Source: Membranipora membranacea
Lineage: Eukaryota; Bryozoa; Gymnolaemata; Cheilostomatida; Membraniporidae
Direction: 5' to 3'
Assembly (NCBI GenBank): GCA_914767715.1
Contig: OU612070.1
Coordinates: 24,104,025-24,168,024 of the forward strand
DNA: 64,000 nt
Below are positions 47,801 to 60,574 of this stretch, piece after piece (positions within the stretch are counted from its first letter, which is position 1; the number at the start of each line of letters is the position of its first letter). The translations under genes and the position numbers were made by a program. The notes below the pieces were generated by a model. That model was not told where the DNA came from and ran no database searches. It was given only the letters and a program-made list of their open reading frames with translations.

Positions 47801-50800
47801 GTTAAGATCTGTTTTATAACGATTGCTTTTAGATTTATAACATGATTTATATTGCCAGTAAAGGTTAGAAATGCGCCCATGTGACTCAACTATCCTTTTT
47901 CTAGGTACATGGTTCTGGCCTCATAAGTGTATGTGTGCATCAATAACATAACACAACATACCACCGGCTCCCAAACTACTAATTTATAATTGATAATTTA
48001 TAAAATATGCTCAACATGCAGGACATTCACCTTCATGAGAGGGTAACTAATTAGATATTATTAGTCCTGCAAGCTAACAACTATTATACATTTCTATTTG
48101 GGTTCAGATTTACAGATACAATCTGAGTATCTAACACGCAAAAGTTCTCAAATGTTAAAATAATGATAGGGTTGTTGCTCATTACCAGAATGAAAAAGGT
48201 CAAGGTCAAAGCAAGATGGCTGGACTTTTTGAGACGGACAACATCAGGAATAAATCAAGGAAGTTAACACACATAGTAGACCATCAGCTAAAGCTAACAA
48301 TGCAGAACTGAAGAGTGCCCACTAGAGTTAATAATAAACATAAAATAACAATCAACTAGCCATCCATTATGGAAGAACAATCAAATGAGAACATATGCAT
48401 GGGATGTCCACTGCAAGATTGATGTGACCTGTTGTGACTCCGTCTTCTACCCAAGTAAAGCATGGTCAAGAAAGCACCTAAATGGTACAAAAGGAGCAGG
48501 CATGCAGTAACAGACCAAAGACACTTGGCTTTCCATGAACATTCACTTCTATAGGTGAGGAGTGAACAGAACAGCCATAATATCTTGATGTCCGAATATG
48601 TCAATGATGTTGGAGGGAACGGTTTCGGTCATAGTACACTTGTGAGATGATTAGGGACTCATCCGCATGAAGTGAAGTCTAGTAACTGATCACTACCTGA
48701 CAGCACAGCGGTCCAAACCAGCACATATGGATCAATGAACATGGGACGGTTCCAGTTTGAGGCCACCAGAACCTATCTGACGTGATCAACGTGAGGGCAG
48801 GAATTTTGAGCCTGATCTAGGATCTCAATGAAAGAAATATCACTCCTTGTCTTTTGCTATGGTTGATGCATGCATCTGATTAGAGAAAGACTTGGAGAGG
48901 AATGGAGCCACGTGGGTGATAGAAATCAAGCAGAGGACAGTTACATGGTCATTCAAAACAAGGAAAATAATGTCCACAGGAGTTACCCTCCCCATAAAAG
49001 TTTTTAAAAACAAATATAAAAGCATACAACACTGCAGTAACACTAAAATTTTCCAAAATGTTGTTCAAAATATTATGCCTGCAAATAGAGGCTTTTTCTG
49101 TATATTTGTATATGAAATAAGGTAGATAACTAACTATCTAATGAAAAGAGTGTAGCATGTATAATAATAGTTCATACAAATCAGTTTTTTTTCAACATGT
49201 TGAGCCTGATATTACCACTACTGCGGTTTTAAGTCATTTGAGAGTAGCAGACAGACGTCCATTAACTCGCTACTCTAAGAATGATCAATTAGGTAAAGAC
49301 TTTTGTGCCTACTGTATATTTTGCAAGCAGACACAAGTCAAGTAATTTGATAAGAGAGAGTAAAATTCATATCACCAAAAAATGTATCTTATTAGTTAGT
49401 TCCGCAGATGAGTAAATGTTAGCTAGAGTTTAGTTTAGCTAGTTTGGGGTTGAGCTAATGTTATAGCTGGTTTAGCCATTTTCTTCCTGATATTACTTTA
49501 CTCCTCTAGGGTGATATGCATACAGAGTTAATACTTACTTGGGAATGAACCACCGTATGTACTCTTTAATAGCTGTTATGTTAGTTTTGAGATTATCGTA
49601 GTCAAAACCCAACCACTGAAGTTGTGGAAGATGTAACAGGCTCTTTATCTGGCCCATGTGCCTCTTTCGATAAATCCATTTATCATCCATTATAACTGTC
49701 TCAGCGACCTAACTCATAAACAAAGCATAAAATAGAGATCATAAGGTGAGCTAGATACAACATGCAAAGTAATTCTTTGGCCAAACAATTGCAAGTTCTC
49801 TCTCTTTCATAAACAGTTCGCTTATTTTATTGGTTTTAAGAGGAGATTTATCAAAGACTTGTCACAATTCGGTTTTTGAGATTTTCTAGTGTAATCAAAT
49901 CTTGATGCCAGGGTTTCAAAAGTAAGGGACAACTCCCTATTCAGGCACACATATTATTACAATTGATGTACACGAACTCGATTGTTGTATCAAATGCTGA
50001 CACAAAAGCACTCACGTTATCTATGTCTGGATTCTTAAGCTTCTTAGCAATGCCAAAATATGATACAGCAGACTGGAACCAGCCCACAGGATCTCGTACT
50101 GGGACAATGTACTTATAACTCTTGATAAAGTACTGATTGAAGATAGATTCATTGTAGCTAGCGTGGCAAATCATCGCATCGGCACGTTTTGCATTCTTTG
50201 GTCCGATACGCCAACCTGCCAATTATAAACCATAGCCAAGACTGAAAGTGATTGTCAGTAAATGAATAAAATATAAAAATCCTATCAACCGATCATGTCA
50301 AAATAAAATGAAAAGAGGGAAATCAATTTAATTATTATAGAGGGTTGGGGAATAATCTTAGATTGTTTGGTATATTACAAATTTGTAATGAGTGCAAAAC
50401 TTGGTTTTTGCTTTATTGTCAAAGAACTGAATGGACCTCAGCGAACGGGATTCTACATGTGCTCAACACCCTTGCCTGTTGCGGAACTATAGTAATCAAT
50501 ACAAACTCGCTCGGTGCTCCCAGTTGATGTGCAGCGTTTTATATCCTTGTAAGACATTCAGTTTCTTCATAAGAATGAATCTGCCAAACACCAAAAACAG
50601 CGTAGAGGTTCCAGTTTTCTCCACTTTAGACATAACAAAATGTTTGATGACGTCTTCATTACGAGAACATCGCCCTTTCATCTCTTGTCCGGCCGCTTCT
50701 GATGCGTAGTTCTGATTTCTCACATCATTCAAATTGGCCGCAGCATGGTCTCTATGGTCTGTATGGTCGACTTTTGAGGACTGGTCATATACTTTAGGGG

Positions 50801-53383
50801 AAACTGTTGAACAAAGGAAAAAATGGGACAATTATATACTAGCTGTGACGATTGCCACCAAATGCTGTTGATGAGAAATAGACGATGCTGATATAAAAAT
50901 TAGTTTAGTGAATCAAAAACAGAGCATTAGAAATTAAGAGTCTGTTGATAGACGGAATGAGTTGTCCCCTTCCAAGGGGAAAGGGCACAACTCCAAGAGT
51001 CACTCGATGCCTTAATACACCCTCCCTCCCACCCTCCCAGATTACATTGATTAGCTGGCTATGATGACCAAATCTTGCTGCAGTTTCCCTTGAACTTGTA
51101 ATCTCCACTGCCACATGCTATAAGACTGCAAAAGAGGACACAAACGCAATTATTGTCGGTTATACATATCATACTATAATATTAAAGATGCTCAATGAGT
51201 GCGATACCGGAGATATCGATGCTTATGACCGCAGCCATCTATACCGTCTCAATACCATCTGGCTACGTTCTCTGCTGCCACCTTACCTACTAAGTCCTTC
51301 CCATTGAGACTTAGGTCAGTTTGTGTAGTATATAGATATACAGGGTATGCTCACTGTGCAATCCTATTAGACCACCTGCGGGAATGGCAGATGCCAAGGT
51401 ATCTCATAGCTGATTTAACAGCTGATATCAGTTTATTGGACTATACCAGCGAATCCGTATCGAGGAATCGCTGTACAATATCGAGGTATCATATTGAATC
51501 AGATACGCTTGCTACAGATTGGCAACCACCAATTGCTATACCACTTCAGGATAGCAGAAAAGCTAACAGAAAGTCAGCAACAAGCAATCTTCATACTTTC
51601 GGAGTTATCTCCACCTAGCTCCAAATTTGTTTGACACACAATTTGTAATAACTTCTAGAATTCGACACCTATAGCCCTGGAAAGTGATGGACAGATGTAA
51701 TGAAGCATGGAGATTCCAAATATGGCATCCATTAGTCTCTCACCACCTTCCTTGTTCGCGAGCCTTTAAAGCCTCACGGTCAACCCCGAGCCGAACCACT
51801 TGCTCAGATTCGAATTGCTTGCTTTGAAATCACAACAGAGACGCTGACTTTAATTGCTAGCAGAAGAGAATGGAGTTATTCAGTATTGTATCACGTTAGT
51901 AGTGTACCAACCATTCAAAAGGCACAAATTAGAAATTGGAGAACAATGTAAAGTGAAACCTACCTTTCAATAGGCCAATTTTTTTCTTTTCATATCCCTT
52001 TGGGTGCAATCTAGAAATGAAAACAATAAAAAAAATTCAATGCAAAACAATAATAGGGTAGGATAATACTGACTACAGAGTGACAAGAAAACATGCATTG
52101 GTTATCTACACATGTATGTTTGTATCGTGATAAAGCCCTTAATTTTAGGGTCTCAATGCATTAAATCCTCCGTGAGAGGCCCACCGGAACCCCCTCACAG
52201 CGAGAGGACGCACATGCGCTCCTCCCACGCCCTCCCTGCACTCCACCCTCCACGGGAATGCTGCCCTGACTAAATGCCAAGCCATCCATATCTTCAAGAA
52301 AACTACTTTTCTTCCACAAAAAAAGTTGGCAGCCCTGCTTTCGTAGGACAATTTTGTAAACATTTTTGGAAAACAATTATTTACCAATTTGGTTCTTCCT
52401 GCACTTCCTCACAACCTAAGACATCTGAGTAATAGCTTGAAATAAAACTACCAGTTTGTAAATGCATCTACAGAGAGGCTTGTCTAATCCCATGAGGTGG
52501 GCCTAGATAGAATTAATCGGTCAGAATACTCAGGGTTCCTGGACAAATTCCATTTAGCATATGTTATTGGTAGTAAGTCGTCAGACAATTTTATTTAGTC
52601 AACTTAATACATAGCTGTGTTTTGAGGTTTGCTGGGTATGTATCGTGAGTGTGTTCTTTCTGATTTCTGAGTAATTGGATAATCAGAATCTAAATGAATA
52701 ATTGAATCGGATGTCGCATTTAGTCTAGGATGACTCGTCAGCGATATTCATTCAGGTGCTCTCTGAACGGACCATAAGCTGTGATTATAATAACACAGCA
52801 TTCGACAGAGGTGGCCTGTTGAATTACAACAGCGGTTTTGAAACATAAGATATGATGAGTATAGTTTTGGTTTGATGCATTGTTTCGAGTTGAACCACTT
52901 ATCTTCAAAAGTGTTAACAGTCCCGTCCTTGATTTTTTGAGCAATAGGAGGTAAGCTTATCAACATGCTCCTTACCATCAATCTTGTAGTGACTATAATT
53001 CCAGATATGAGTGGTAGAGCTGACACTCATACAACAACTCGTTTTCAGCCATTTTGCAGGTTATTTACTTGAATTCTTGAAGTTCAATCCTCAGATTGTT
53101 TCTGTCACATTTTCTTATTGAAAGATAAAATGCTGCCAACAGATACATACTGCAAATATTTATGACAACCAACCGACCTCCCCCACCCCCTTCATTGCAT
53201 ATCAGCAACATCAGTTGAGTCCCAAAAATCTTTACTGTGCAAGATATCATTTATTTTTTTATCAAGGACCAGACAAACATAATGTATATCACATAAGACT
53301 TACCTAGGAACAATGAGTAATCCAACCAGTGCTGATGTAACGAGCAATAGTAAAGTGTGCTTAGATTTCATGACCCCACTCAT
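47501..53383 (-). CDS. Galactose-3-O-sulfotransferase-like type II membrane enzyme, 6 exons
   Basis: Minus-strand exons 53383-53304, 52010-51964, 50803-50507, 50215-50016, 49708-49539, 47768-47501; 1062 nt, 353 aa plus TAA. GAL3ST enzymes sit in the Golgi and move sulfate from PAPS to the 3-OH of galactose on glycolipids or glycans. A short N-terminus and membrane anchor (residues 10-26) are followed by a polar stem. The 5'-phosphosulfate loop VEKTGTST lies near 103-110, the 3'-phosphate motif VRDPVGWFQSAVSYF near 181-195, and the C-terminal FDASLIVLKKKFCW block in exon 6. Introns are large. The exon 3 donor is inferred (A|GTTTGT) to join the two PAPS motifs in frame, and it is the weakest junction. 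Exon 4 may end at the good donor used here (AAC|GTGAGT) or run further. Exon 6 ends DKVSW-stop, but GTGAGT after the DK codons could be a donor to another exon. Vertebrate GAL3STs are nearer 400-430 aa. Exact acceptor is unknown. Confidence 0.8.
47805..49530. other. Large intron 5 of the sulfotransferase gene
   Basis: AT-rich sequence without a recognisable nested gene. The open frame at 48356-48604 is unsupported. Confidence 0.5.
50810..51960. other. Intron 2 of the sulfotransferase gene
   Basis: No nested gene recognised. A short frame near 51200-51300 (LYRLNTIWLRSLLPPYLL) is unrecognised. Confidence 0.4.
52165..52365. repeat. Interspersed repeat in sulfotransferase intron 1
   Basis: Contains CCTCCCTGCACTCC, CTACTTTTCTTCCACAAA and GTTGGCAGCCCTGC. 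The same words occur at the right end of the foldback at 58335-58690, so this is one family. Confidence 0.65.
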
Positions 53384-53805
53384 TATTTTTATCCACTAAT
53401 TCTCACAAGCAAACTACTGAACAAACTGGCTAAGCGGTTTGCAGAACACGACAATCTATTTAGGAATTTAAATACTGGCTGATGATACTACTGCATAATC
53501 CCAAATATCTGCTCTTGTCAGGTACTGTTTCCGTAGCCATTAACCATAAAACTGCATGCGAAATGTTAAAGTGAATATGGCTTTCGCATTACCATGATCC
53601 CTCTCTTGGCAGGGTGTAAATAATGTCTAGCTGGCAAGAACAGGTTGAGACGTGCTAGTATATACATACTGCTGCAGGCTGACCGGAATACATGTTTGTC
53701 TGTACCCGCTCCTAGGTACTGCCACAGGTACCAACTGAGATGATGTCTTTTGTACATGTGGCTTTTAGTTCTACAGGGGTGTCCAGTGCACCCTCCCTAC
53801 TGCCA

Positions 53806-53957
53806 AGGCATGACATATTTTCTATAAGCTAATAATTACTGATCAAGTGAATGAATGACATTAAAAATAAACAGGACACTGGACACCCCTGTTTACTTTT
53901 AATGTCATTCATTCACTTGATCAATAATTATTAGCTTATAGAAAATATTATATGCCA
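53806..53957. repeat. Foldback element, about 68-bp arms, upstream of the sulfotransferase gene
   Basis: ATTTTCTATAAGCTAATAAT...GAATGAATGACATTAAAA at the left is matched by its reverse complement at the right up to ATTATTAGCTTATAGAAAAT. The loop holds ACACTGGACACCC. An extra outer copy of GGGGTGTCCAGTG lies at 53776. Confidence 0.9.
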
Positions 53958-54277
53958 TAATAATGGAGCTTCCAACATTTATCTAGCATGACATCTTGTA
54001 GAAGATATCTAACCATGAACATGAGCAAGTTTTCGAAACTAGAAGCTCTTGATTATTTGAAACGGCTAAGTATCTTTCCTAATTCATTGGATTCTTTGTG
54101 ATGCAACATCATCAAATGCATCACCTCCTCATAATGTATATAGCAGATATATGTGAAAATGGTTATCAGAAAAATTAATGGTGCTGATTATTCAAACTTT
54201 TATACTCATCGTTTCTGATCAAGTCAGCAGTCAGACATGAATGACATATATGACAGACACATAAGAATTAATATAAT

Positions 54278-54340
54278 TATTATATGAGGGACACATGATA
54301 ATCACTATATGAGAGACACATGATAATATGTGAGAGACAC
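54278..54340. repeat. Short tandem repeat
   Basis: Three imperfect copies of TATGAGAGACACATGATAAT. Confidence 0.75.
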
Positions 54341-54439
54341 TTAAAATTATAACCAATAATAACTTAAAATTTTAATGATAATTATAATTATAATAATAAT
54401 AGTAACTAGAAATATCGCAGGAATAAATTATTCCAGAAA

Positions 54440-54980
54440 TGCAGGGCATTCCTAGATTGTAAATCATCTCGTAATTTTTATTCCCAGTATGTTTTCAGTC
54501 ATATGATATATGGCATCCGCATATATGGTAGGCTATCACCTAAATGTAATCTTCTTGAAAGAATATACTTGCTCCAAAAGAGGGCTTTCCTCATAAAAGC
54601 AAATTTTAATTTACATTCATCCCTTTGCCTGATTCATTTTCTTCTCCTTGCTGGTCATATCACATGTAGAGCCTATTTTTGGCATCCAGATTATGCATTT
54701 GCTGGCCCCGGATTTCCTTCGGAAAGGATTTATTTTACCTAACTCGAAACCTTTTTTTAGAGACAAACATCTATTACATTATCACAACGATCAATTAAGA
54801 CAAAAAATGACTACAACTTTTAACGCTTTGCCACTACAGCTACCCTCAGCAACCAAACTTATTTATTTTAAACTACTGCTATCAAAGCACTTTGAATCTT
54901 TATTACTAATATATAAATTCTTTTCTTTGACTCTCCGCATTTTCTTATTTTTTTCAGTTTTTTTGTTTGTCACTGCGTGA
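54440..54980 (+). mobile_element. LINE reverse-transcriptase C-terminal fragment
   Basis: Two overlapping frames give FSHMIYGIRIYGRLSPK, NLLERIYLLQKRAFLI and then FRDKHLLHYHNDQLRQ...NALPLQLPSATKLIYFK. This is the C-terminal pattern of non-LTR element reverse transcriptases after the catalytic domain. A frame change lies between the pieces near 54700, so it is dead. Confidence 0.7.
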
Positions 54981-55060
54981 AAAACATTCAAAAAGATGAT
55001 TGTAGATTGACAAAAAAAGTATGTAGTATTATAACAGCTTGGTTTTTTCTCTTTCTGTCA

Positions 55061-55732
55061 TTTAAAGACTTAGTTTGAGGCTGCTCTTTTGTATCACATC
55101 TTATTCTCCATATTTTATTCTACCATGTGAGCGATTTTCAGCTTTAGAATCCAAATATTGAGGAAGTTATGGCCTCTCAAACTTCCAGGGTGATTGCCTT
55201 CAATCGGCATTGGGAATAAGCGGATGTTTCCCCTGGGGTACGTCACAACCATAGACATGTGTTTTGTCTATGGTCATACTTATTATGAGTAATTAGTTAA
55301 TACACTAATAATCACACAAATAAGATGATGATCATAAATCAGACCTGGGTGGGAATCGAACCCGGGTCCCCATACCTGTAGGCAACGACGCTACCATTAG
55401 CGGCGTTACCTGCAAAACCATTCGGACCTGAGTTCGAGACCGTTACAGATCTGAACATTTTGATCATCAACATATTTATTAGTGTATCGTAATCATAGAC
55501 CTACTTATTATTATTAGTAGGTCTATGATCGTAATAAGTATGATGGTTGTGACATACCCTAGGGATTGCCGGCTGATTCTTACTGCCGATAAATTGCCGT
55601 CACCTTGGAAGTTTGAGAGGCCATAACTTCTTCAATATTTGGATTCTAAAGATGAAAATCGCTCACATGATAGAATGAAATATGGAGAATAAGATGTGAT
55701 ACAAAAGAGCAGCCTCAAACAAAGTCTTTAAA
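55061..55732. mobile_element. Long foldback (MITE-like) element with a tRNA-like loop
   Basis: TTTAAAGACTTAGTTTGAGG at the left and its near reverse complement ending CTTTAAA at the right mark the ends. The arms pair through about 270 bp (GAGGCTGCTCTTTTGTATCA, AATCCAAATATTGAGGAAGT, GGTACGTCACAACCAT and others). Each arm also has its own small hairpin, for example ATAGACCTACT/AGTAGGTCTAT at 55494-55528. The roughly 130-bp loop holds a tRNA-like sequence. Confidence 0.88.
55343..55415 (-). other. Degenerate tRNA-like sequence inside the foldback loop
   Basis: On the minus strand it has a perfect box B, GGTTCGATTCC, followed by CACCCAGGTC. Upstream at tRNA distance is a box-A-like TAACGCCGCTAATGGTAGCG with a pairing D stem. 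The acceptor and anticodon stems do not pair properly, so it is not a working tRNA gene. A polymerase III promoter remnant is likely. Confidence 0.6.
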
Positions 55733-55739
55733 GTGTTTG

Positions 55740-56800
55740 TAAAGGAACAGGTTTCTTGGTATCATTTTTGAGCTTGAAATCAGATTAAGACAGCTATCAC
55801 ACATGCATTTGCATATAAAATTAGTCATCAGGGTTATTTGGTCTGGTAGGTTTGGGGGTTATATGTTAACACCATTGAGTTGCCTACTCATGCACCGCCC
55901 AACTAGTCCAGGCGATTTGTGATGAGCTTGTTATTGGGGAAATACTGTAATATTAGTGACTATTGTGGTTAGATAACAACTTTTGCAAATAAATGACAAA
56001 GTCACTCACAAGTCTGTCTGATGACATAAAAGTTCAAAAGCAAGTTATATAATTTGTATACACACTATTTGCAGTTAGGTGCAGTAATGCCTCTTTTCAG
56101 GATAAAAGCCTACCTCACTATTTGCACTGCACCTACCTCACTATTTGATGAGTTGAGACCGCTAATCAAAACAACCTTTATATCTGTTATGAGCCCATGT
56201 CAAAGAAAAGATTAGAAAAACCGCTGTACATTTCAATCAACGACTATGACTTTGACGCATTCCCTGTCCGCTGTTTTTCAAGCATGAAAATGAGTCATTT
56301 TCATTTCAGACCGATACGCTTGTTTGCTCTGTTAAAATAAGATTATGATGGAACAATTGATTCTTCCTGCTGACAAAGCCTTGCTTATTTCAGATTCACC
56401 CAAAAATGGTCCATGCAATGCTCTATAGTTTGTACCAAATCTTGCAGTTTTCCCAACACTAGCCTCCCAAATCAGATCCATACTGACGAAATAACTCAAA
56501 AACTCGACAAATTAATTTCCTAAGTATCTGTGATGCACACAGATGGACATGATCTAATGAAAAAATAGAAAGTTTCTCCAGGTAATCCACTCCTAACACG
56601 ATTATCAATACTCCTCTTTAGGAGGCAGTCAAATTCATTTACATTTTACATCACCCTGAAGTCCGAAACAACTAGATGACAAATTTATTGAGTTGATTTT
56701 ACTTGGTGACTTGTAATTTTTGTGTATGTATGTGTTTATTTCACAACCAAAATATCATTTTCCAGTGAAAGAAATGATAAAAGTAGGTTGGTTATAGAAA
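55740..56800. other. Intergenic, nothing recognised
   Basis: No supported coding frame. A short repeated phrase (CTACCTCACTATTTG) occurs twice near 56110-56150. Confidence 0.45.
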
Positions 56801-56809
56801 AAAAGTATT

Positions 56810-57163
56810 TCATGTATTATAATGCCACATGAAAAACTGAAAAAAACTCTTCTTGCGCTTCTCAGTTCGACACTTCTCATGATGGTATTTTGATATTACA
56901 GGTTTACGAGAGGATTTTTTAAAATTATTGATTTTGATTCTATTAAAAAGAGGATGGCTCGGGTCCTCAGGAACTTTACTAAAATAGTGAGCACAGACGG
57001 AAAATAAAAACTCGTCAGTCTTTGGAAGATTAAGCTGATCTAATCTAGAAAAATAATCATCAACCTCGGTAAAAACAATTTTACTACTTGTTTTCTGTAA
57101 CTTCTCTAGTTTTGCCTTGTCATGCTCCGTTTTTAAACAATGTAAACAACACAGTTTATCCAA
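56810..57163 (-). mobile_element. LINE reverse-transcriptase tail, minus strand
   Basis: The 117-codon frame contains LEKLQKTSSKIVF, YFSRLDQLNLP and HPLFNRI, the typical end of non-LTR reverse-transcriptase ORFs (a line of 'LE.LQ...-R.L..L...'). Only the extreme C-terminus is present. Confidence 0.65.
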
Positions 57164-57680
57164 AAAAACCTTGAGTGTTTAAACATCAGAATATTTGCAA
57201 AAATTGTTGAAAAGATTGTCAAAACCTCAAATCACTCAGTATTAATCCAGGGAGATACTCCTTGATTAATCATTGCATGCTTTGGATTTTAACATCATCC
57301 TAATGCTTGAAATGTCGAGATTTACAAAGAATTTATTTTAGAGTTCTGTGCGATTTGGAAATACATATTTTCAAGAAAAACACACAATCTACCTGTGTAA
57401 ATTTTGTATCTTCAATTGAAATTCTATTGAGAGCCGCTATTCATGAAGCTAATAATTGGAGCATATCACTAGTTTTCATGCGGGCTGAAGACGGAGTTTG
57501 ATTGGAATGTCATAGCCACAATCTCATTTATTCATCATATTAATGTAAACAAAACCTTGAAATACTTAGCGATGTACTGATCTGCCTTTATATTGCCAAT
57601 TTCTATCTCGAGCAGTAACCATGGTTAACAGAAAATTTTGTATCTGCCAAAGCACTGTGGGTTATTTCCAGTGGCCGAAA

Positions 57681-57872
57681 TCATACAGGTTTAAACTTGA
57701 GTGGTGTGACTACCTCAGAGATATTTTCCCTCTGATAATCACATGGACTCGACATCGATTGGCTACAAATGCCTCCTAAATGAAATTCAATCTTGCTCTC
57801 ACTAGAGCTGTTAATCTCCCTGTAATTTTCATTCTCACTGTCGGATGAGCTAGAGCTGTAATTTTTTGCCAT
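57681..57872 (-). CDS. Small Ser-rich acidic ORF, unrecognised
   Basis: 63 codons starting MAKNYSSSSSDSENENYRE and ending LKFKPV-stop. The Ser/Asp/Glu-rich start resembles the N-termini of several transposon-encoded and nuclear proteins, but no domain is visible. There is no exon support on either side. It may be the remnant of a mobile-element ORF or chance. Confidence 0.25.
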   Translation of the reverse strand: MAKNYSSSSSDSENENYREINSSSESKIEFHLGGICSQSMSSPCDYQRENISEVVTPLKFKPV

Positions 57873-58095
57873 GTTCGATTTAGATCGTTAGCATTGTCAT
57901 TGTATTATGAAATGTCATATGCTATCCCATTTTACCAGCTAAACCACATGGGACAGATAAATAATGCCTTGTATTCACTTGTTCATTCAATAGATAAATT
58001 CTGTGTGTTTTGATATCACATGCAGAATATCAAAACCACTGTGTCATAACAATACGTCTTAGTTACAAAGTACTGTATATTCCCATTATAATCTG

Positions 58096-58170
58096 AGGTA
58101 CTAAAAAGGTACTATTTTCAACAAGTGATCACAACTCCAAATGAAAAAAATAGTACCTTTTTAGTACCTT
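58096..58170. repeat. Inverted repeat hairpin
   Basis: AGGTACTAAAAAGGTACTAT at the left pairs with ATAGTACCTTTTTAGTACCT at the right across a loop of about 32 bp. The 20-bp arms are perfect. Confidence 0.9.
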
Positions 58171-58334
58171 CTCATCCCAACTTTGAGGGCAAATAAGTCT
58201 TAACTGGGCCACAGGCTGCTTTTGAACGTAGAATAATGTTCTAAACTAGACTGAGATCTCTAGAATGATACCAAAAACCCTGATCCTTTACAAGCACTTT
58301 AAGCTTTTGAATGCTGTTAGAATACAAACAAATT

Positions 58335-58690
58335 GTCAGGGCCGCCAACTACTTTCCCCTCTTCTACTTTTCTCAAAAAGCATGTTTATCTACTCTTTTT
58401 GAAAGTCTGAACTCTGGCCCACTATTTGTGAACCACATCCCCGTTTCAAAACCTATTCATATTTGAGATTTGGAGCTTCTTTTACAGTGTTGCTTTGTTT
58501 TTGCTTTTTTTTTGTTCATGGCTTTAGCTATTATACCCTAGAGACCTTTCAAAACAATTTCCAAGATATACCTGCCGAGCCCCCTCCCCCCCCTGCAGAT
58601 CGGCACTCAGGAGCCCTCCCACACCACATCACAAAAGCTACTCTTCTTCCACAAACATAGTTGGTGGCCCCGCCCTCTGTAGCATATTGT
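58335..58690. repeat. Foldback repeat, about 355 bp
   Basis: CAGGGCCGCCAACTACTTT and CTTCTACTTTTCT at the left are matched in reverse by AGTTGGTGGCCCCGCCCT and AAAAGCTACTCTTCTTCC at the right. Related to 52165-52365. Confidence 0.7.
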
Positions 58691-58694
58691 GGAC

Positions 58695-60560
58695 ATCAGG
58701 CAATTTAATATTTTATATCAATAGGAAGAACATCATTTTAATGATGAAGACTGCTTGTCAATAAAATGTTTTAAAAAAAAAAAATTTACTGATGCTATCT
58801 GAGCCGATCCTTATCACCAATGTCTAAGTTTACACATTTTGGTTCCATATTAACCATTCCATTCTAGACTTGATGTAAAGTATATAAATGTCATCAATAT
58901 TAATGACTAGGAATCATGATATTTCACCTTAATATGAGACAATTCTGGTTTAAGATACAGATTTTGATTTATCACTGGCAGAAAATCTGCAATAGATCCC
59001 ACCTATCTAGGAATAAATACAAATTGTTTGTAGAGGGATAATTGTCAGTTGTCTTTTTTTTGTACACGAAAAGACAATCCTAAACCGTATTTTATTAATA
59101 TTGTCATATTCCTATTAGCTGTTTGGTGAGAGCCTTGACAATAAGTTACATGCAGCTCGCTAGAGCACTGATCTTCATGAATTGAGGTCATGGCATGTGA
59201 ACAGTTTTCTGGTCCCGGATCTGGTGAAGCTGGTGAGGATGGGGGGCCCTAGAAGAAGTGTGTGTACCAAGGGCTGCAGTCCACATCTTGAGCGGAAAAA
59301 ATACTGCGGAACTATATCTAGATCTTAGCGTGGTGGTAATTTGTTCACCAATACTGTAAGGGTACTACGTTCCCTATTATTTCATAACACAACATGTGTT
59401 TCCATTACCAATCAGCTCTGAACTGTATATTTTTTTTCGCGCTGATGTATAAGATGTTATATTCAATCTCAAACCAACCATATTGTGAAATGTAACTAGG
59501 GAGAGTGAAAAAAATGTCTATATTCCATCAATAAAACTTATAGTCCTGCTGGCCATGACATTCCAGTCTACTGTGGGAGGCTCAACTGGTATGCATGTGA
59601 ATCAGTCACTGCCATATTTCCTGCTATCCCTAAAGGCTAGCCTTTGGGATCTCTTTCAATTAGAATGGAGTAGGCTTCTAGAGTCAAGATCTCATCAGGT
59701 TAATTGAAGACCAACCCAACCTTTAAAAGGATTGTGATTGTTTAACGCCATAAGTTCTATCATGGCAATACTTTTTGAGTCTTATCTTTAACCATTCTCA
59801 TGTGACAAAGAGATTTTGGTGTTGCCTTTGAGATGGAGAAAGTAATCCCATCTACAATATTACAGCTGTTAGCACTCATACTAGTATTCTTGGCACATAC
59901 CCACCTGAGGATTATCAGATGTAAACCTCTTGTACATGGCCTCATACTTCAGGGCGGTAGTTTAGGAAAAATCTTGGAGGAGGCGCAATAACTTCGAGAG
60001 TGTGAAGTTACCCCAGGTTGGATTTTGTAAGCCCCTCCTGTGGGGTCCAAAGCGTTTTAATGATATAAATAGAAAGTCCTAAATGAGCTGATTTTGACAT
60101 GGAATATTCAATAATAACATTTTAGAAGACTCTATTGAGCATTCTAGGGAAAACAGAGAGTCCCTCCCCTAGAACTATCGGCCTCATACTATGACCCTTT
60201 TACTGGAAAACATGGTGGCTCCCCGCCAACACCACAATTACGACTTCATATAGGTTACATCAATTTAAGCCACCTCAAACAGGGAATAAGTTTAAGTGTT
60301 CCTGCATATGTTTTATATTGGTGATAAGGTGGGAAGCAGTAAAAATCTTATCCCCCCTTGATTAGACATGCTAAAACACTAAGTAGGAGAATTAAATTTC
60401 TTTTTAAATACTACCTTGTAACATCATTACTCGCAATCGATTGCAATACAGATGAAATGTTTTTGTCTTGTCTTTTATTTGAGGTCTTCAGATGCCTATT
60501 CTTACACCAAAGTATACTATGGCCCATTTTTGAGCTAGTACATGCTTAGAAAACTGCACA
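58695..60560. other. Intergenic, nothing recognised
   Basis: No gene-like frame or clear repeat was identified by eye. Confidence 0.4.
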
Positions 60561-60574
60561 TTCACCAAATTAGA

